Shown: positions 5,409 through 6,548 of the stretch, piece after piece
Position numbering within the stretch: the stretch's first letter is position 1
How the letters are laid out: every line of letters starts with the position of its first letter
From: Bacteroidota bacterium
GTDB taxonomy: Bacteria; Bacteroidota; Ignavibacteria; Kapaibacteriales; UBA2268
DNA: 6,548 nucleotides
Reading direction: 5' to 3'
Assembly (NCBI GenBank): GCA_022708005.1
Contig: JAKIZN010000093.1
Span: forward strand, 1 to 6,548
Made by a program: the position numbers and the translations under genes
The notes under the pieces: model-generated
What the model was told of the DNA's origin: nothing
The model's database searches: none
What the model saw: only the letters and a program-made list of their open reading frames with translations

Positions 5409-6548
5409 TTAATTTTCCGCTTGCTCCATCATTTTATTTCGCCATTCGTCGAAAAACATCATCAGTGCAGCTGTAGCTGGGATTGCCACAAGCAAGCCGA
5501 CTAATCCAAATAAACCACTAAATATAAAAAGCGAAATAATCAACACGACAGGATGAACTCCCACTTGCTTGCCGATAATGTTCGGCTCAAGCAAATATGC
5601 GTTAATAAAATGTATGCTGGTAATACTTATTAAAATGACAAGTAAATGGCTGTAAAAATAGCCGTCATTGACTATAAGCACGGTCAGAGTGCCGATGGTA
5701 ATGCTTAATATAGTGCCGAGATATGGAATAGGGTTGAACAGTCCAGCAAGAATACCAAGCACGATAGCATACGGAACTCCGAAAATGCTATAGCTCACAG
5801 ATGCCCAAGTGCCAACTATTACCGCAGCAAGAGCTTGCCAGCCAATGTATTTCTTTAAAATGCCATTGACGCGCCTTAAATCGTGCAACAATTTTTGGTT
5901 TTTGGAGGATAGACTCGAACTTATATATTTTTTTAGTTTTTCAAAATCTTTCAATAAATAAAAAGCTATTATGGGGATTAAAATTGCATTCACTAATTGG
6001 GTGAGCAAAGCCGACAAATTATTCAAAAAAGCAAGTAAACTGCTGAATACTATAGAAATTATAGACTCTACTCGCGGCAGCAATTGTTCTTTAATTGAAG
6101 ATTTAAGCGTTTCCTTTGGAATGCCCAACGACTCAACTTGGTCATAAAACGTATCGCTTTCCACGTATGTCCTTGCAGAATCAACATGTTTGGAAAGTCC
6201 AGTCAGGACTGTATTGAGTTGCTCGAACATTAGCGGAAATACAAACACAGCAATAGTTGTAACAATGCCGACTATAAGCAGTATTGCGATTAATGACGAT
6301 AGCCAACGCGGCACTCCGCGTTTGCTTAATGCAGTAATCAGTGGGTCGAGCAGATAAGCCAAGAGAAACGCAAATACAAATGGTATTAGCGAAGCGCCTA
6401 AAATATCGAACAAACTATAAACGAAGAAAATAAGCAGCAACAGCGTAAACTTGTTTGCAAATTCGGACTTTTTTCTAAATGGAGAAATTAGAAAAATCGC
6501 TATAATTATCATTAGAATTGGGCTTTTGAGCAAATCTGTGTAATACAA
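5409..6548 (-). CDS. AI-2E/PerM-family (UPF0118) membrane transporter, possibly 5' truncated
   Basis: This inner-membrane protein belongs to the family named after the E. coli autoinducer-2 exporter TqsA; most members have unknown substrates, and some act as Na+/H+ antiporters. About 379 residues are visible. Hydrophobic segments lie near 10-22, 34-48, 52-70, 84-106, 163-198 and 238-365, with a hydrophilic stretch (about 107-160) after the first group, as usual in the family. Signatures are PFVFAFLLAYLLDPL (56-70), the NPIPYLG motif (272-278), LLEPNIIGKQVGVHPV (319-334) and FGLVGLLVAIPATA (347-360). The frame is open to the right edge. A TTG is the first codon in the window and an ATG sits at residue 13, but the true start may lie beyond the edge. 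The length is close to that of full members, so at most a few residues should be missing. queC follows after 37 bp. The substrate cannot be told from sequence, and an actual role in AI-2 export is not implied. Confidence 0.9.
   Translation of the reverse strand: MYYTDLLKSPILMIIIAIFLISPFRKKSEFANKFTLLLLIFFVYSLFDILGASLIPFVFAFLLAYLLDPLITALSKRGVPRWLSSLIAILLIVGIVTTIAVFVFPLMFEQLNTVLTGLSKHVDSARTYVESDTFYDQVESLGIPKETLKSSIKEQLLPRVESIISIVFSSLLAFLNNLSALLTQLVNAILIPIIAFYLLKDFEKLKKYISSSLSSKNQKLLHDLRRVNGILKKYIGWQALAAVIVGTWASVSYSIFGVPYAIVLGILAGLFNPIPYLGTILSITIGTLTVLIVNDGYFYSHLLVILISITSIHFINAYLLEPNIIGKQVGVHPVVLIISLFIFSGLFGLVGLLVAIPATAALMMFFDEWRNKMMEQAEN

Noticed and set aside
5310..5504. Open frame on the plus strand across the queC/AI-2E junction.
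   Set aside because: It is antisense to two well-supported genes, with no homology signal or ribosome binding site of its own.
6510..6548. TTG at the right edge as a confirmed start of the AI-2E-family gene.
   Set aside because: It is simply the first codon in the window; the frame is open to the edge and the real start may be outside or at the ATG of residue 13.

Overview
The window holds four recognisable bacterial housekeeping genes, the start of a fifth gene that I do not recognise, and one repeat-rich intergenic block. The DNA is AT-rich. Most genes start without a clear Shine-Dalgarno sequence, behind A-rich leaders, and one TAnnTTTG-like element can be found. Together with the protein style this suggests the Bacteroidota/Chlorobiota/Ignavibacteria neighbourhood (FCB group). 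That is an inference; no marker gene here settles it. A Gram-negative, peptidoglycan-making bacterium that synthesises queuosine fits everything seen.

Layout. Positions 1-390 (minus strand) carry the first 130 residues of an unidentified membrane protein that runs off the left edge. A 79-bp divergent spacer separates it from murF (470-1855, plus), which adds D-Ala-D-Ala to the UDP-MurNAc-tripeptide. After 157 bp comes a class A penicillin-binding protein (2013-4262, plus), which polymerises and cross-links the peptidoglycan that the MurF product feeds. Positions 4263-4702 are a non-coding convergent spacer. On the minus strand, entering from the right edge, an AI-2E/PerM-family membrane protein (5409-6548) is followed after 37 bp by queC (4703-5371, GTG start with a good Shine-Dalgarno), probably as one transcript.

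Two things stand out. First, the MurF has intact P-loop and substrate motifs, but the lysine that is carbamoylated in E. coli MurF (Lys202) aligns with Glu216, and the conserved His-Asn pair of the GxHNxxN motif is Ala-Ala. Second, the spacer between the PBP gene and queC has a highly ordered architecture. Two direct copies of an 82-bp module, each carrying a near-perfect 33-nt palindrome, flank a 118-nt nested palindrome. That palindrome has matched outer 6-bp hairpins, matched ATGTTTGTAG decamers and a central 7-bp hairpin, all centred on about position 4466. It looks like a composite REP/BIME- or MITE-like element, with no transposase gene in view. I saw no CRISPR array, tRNA, rRNA, phage gene or defence system.
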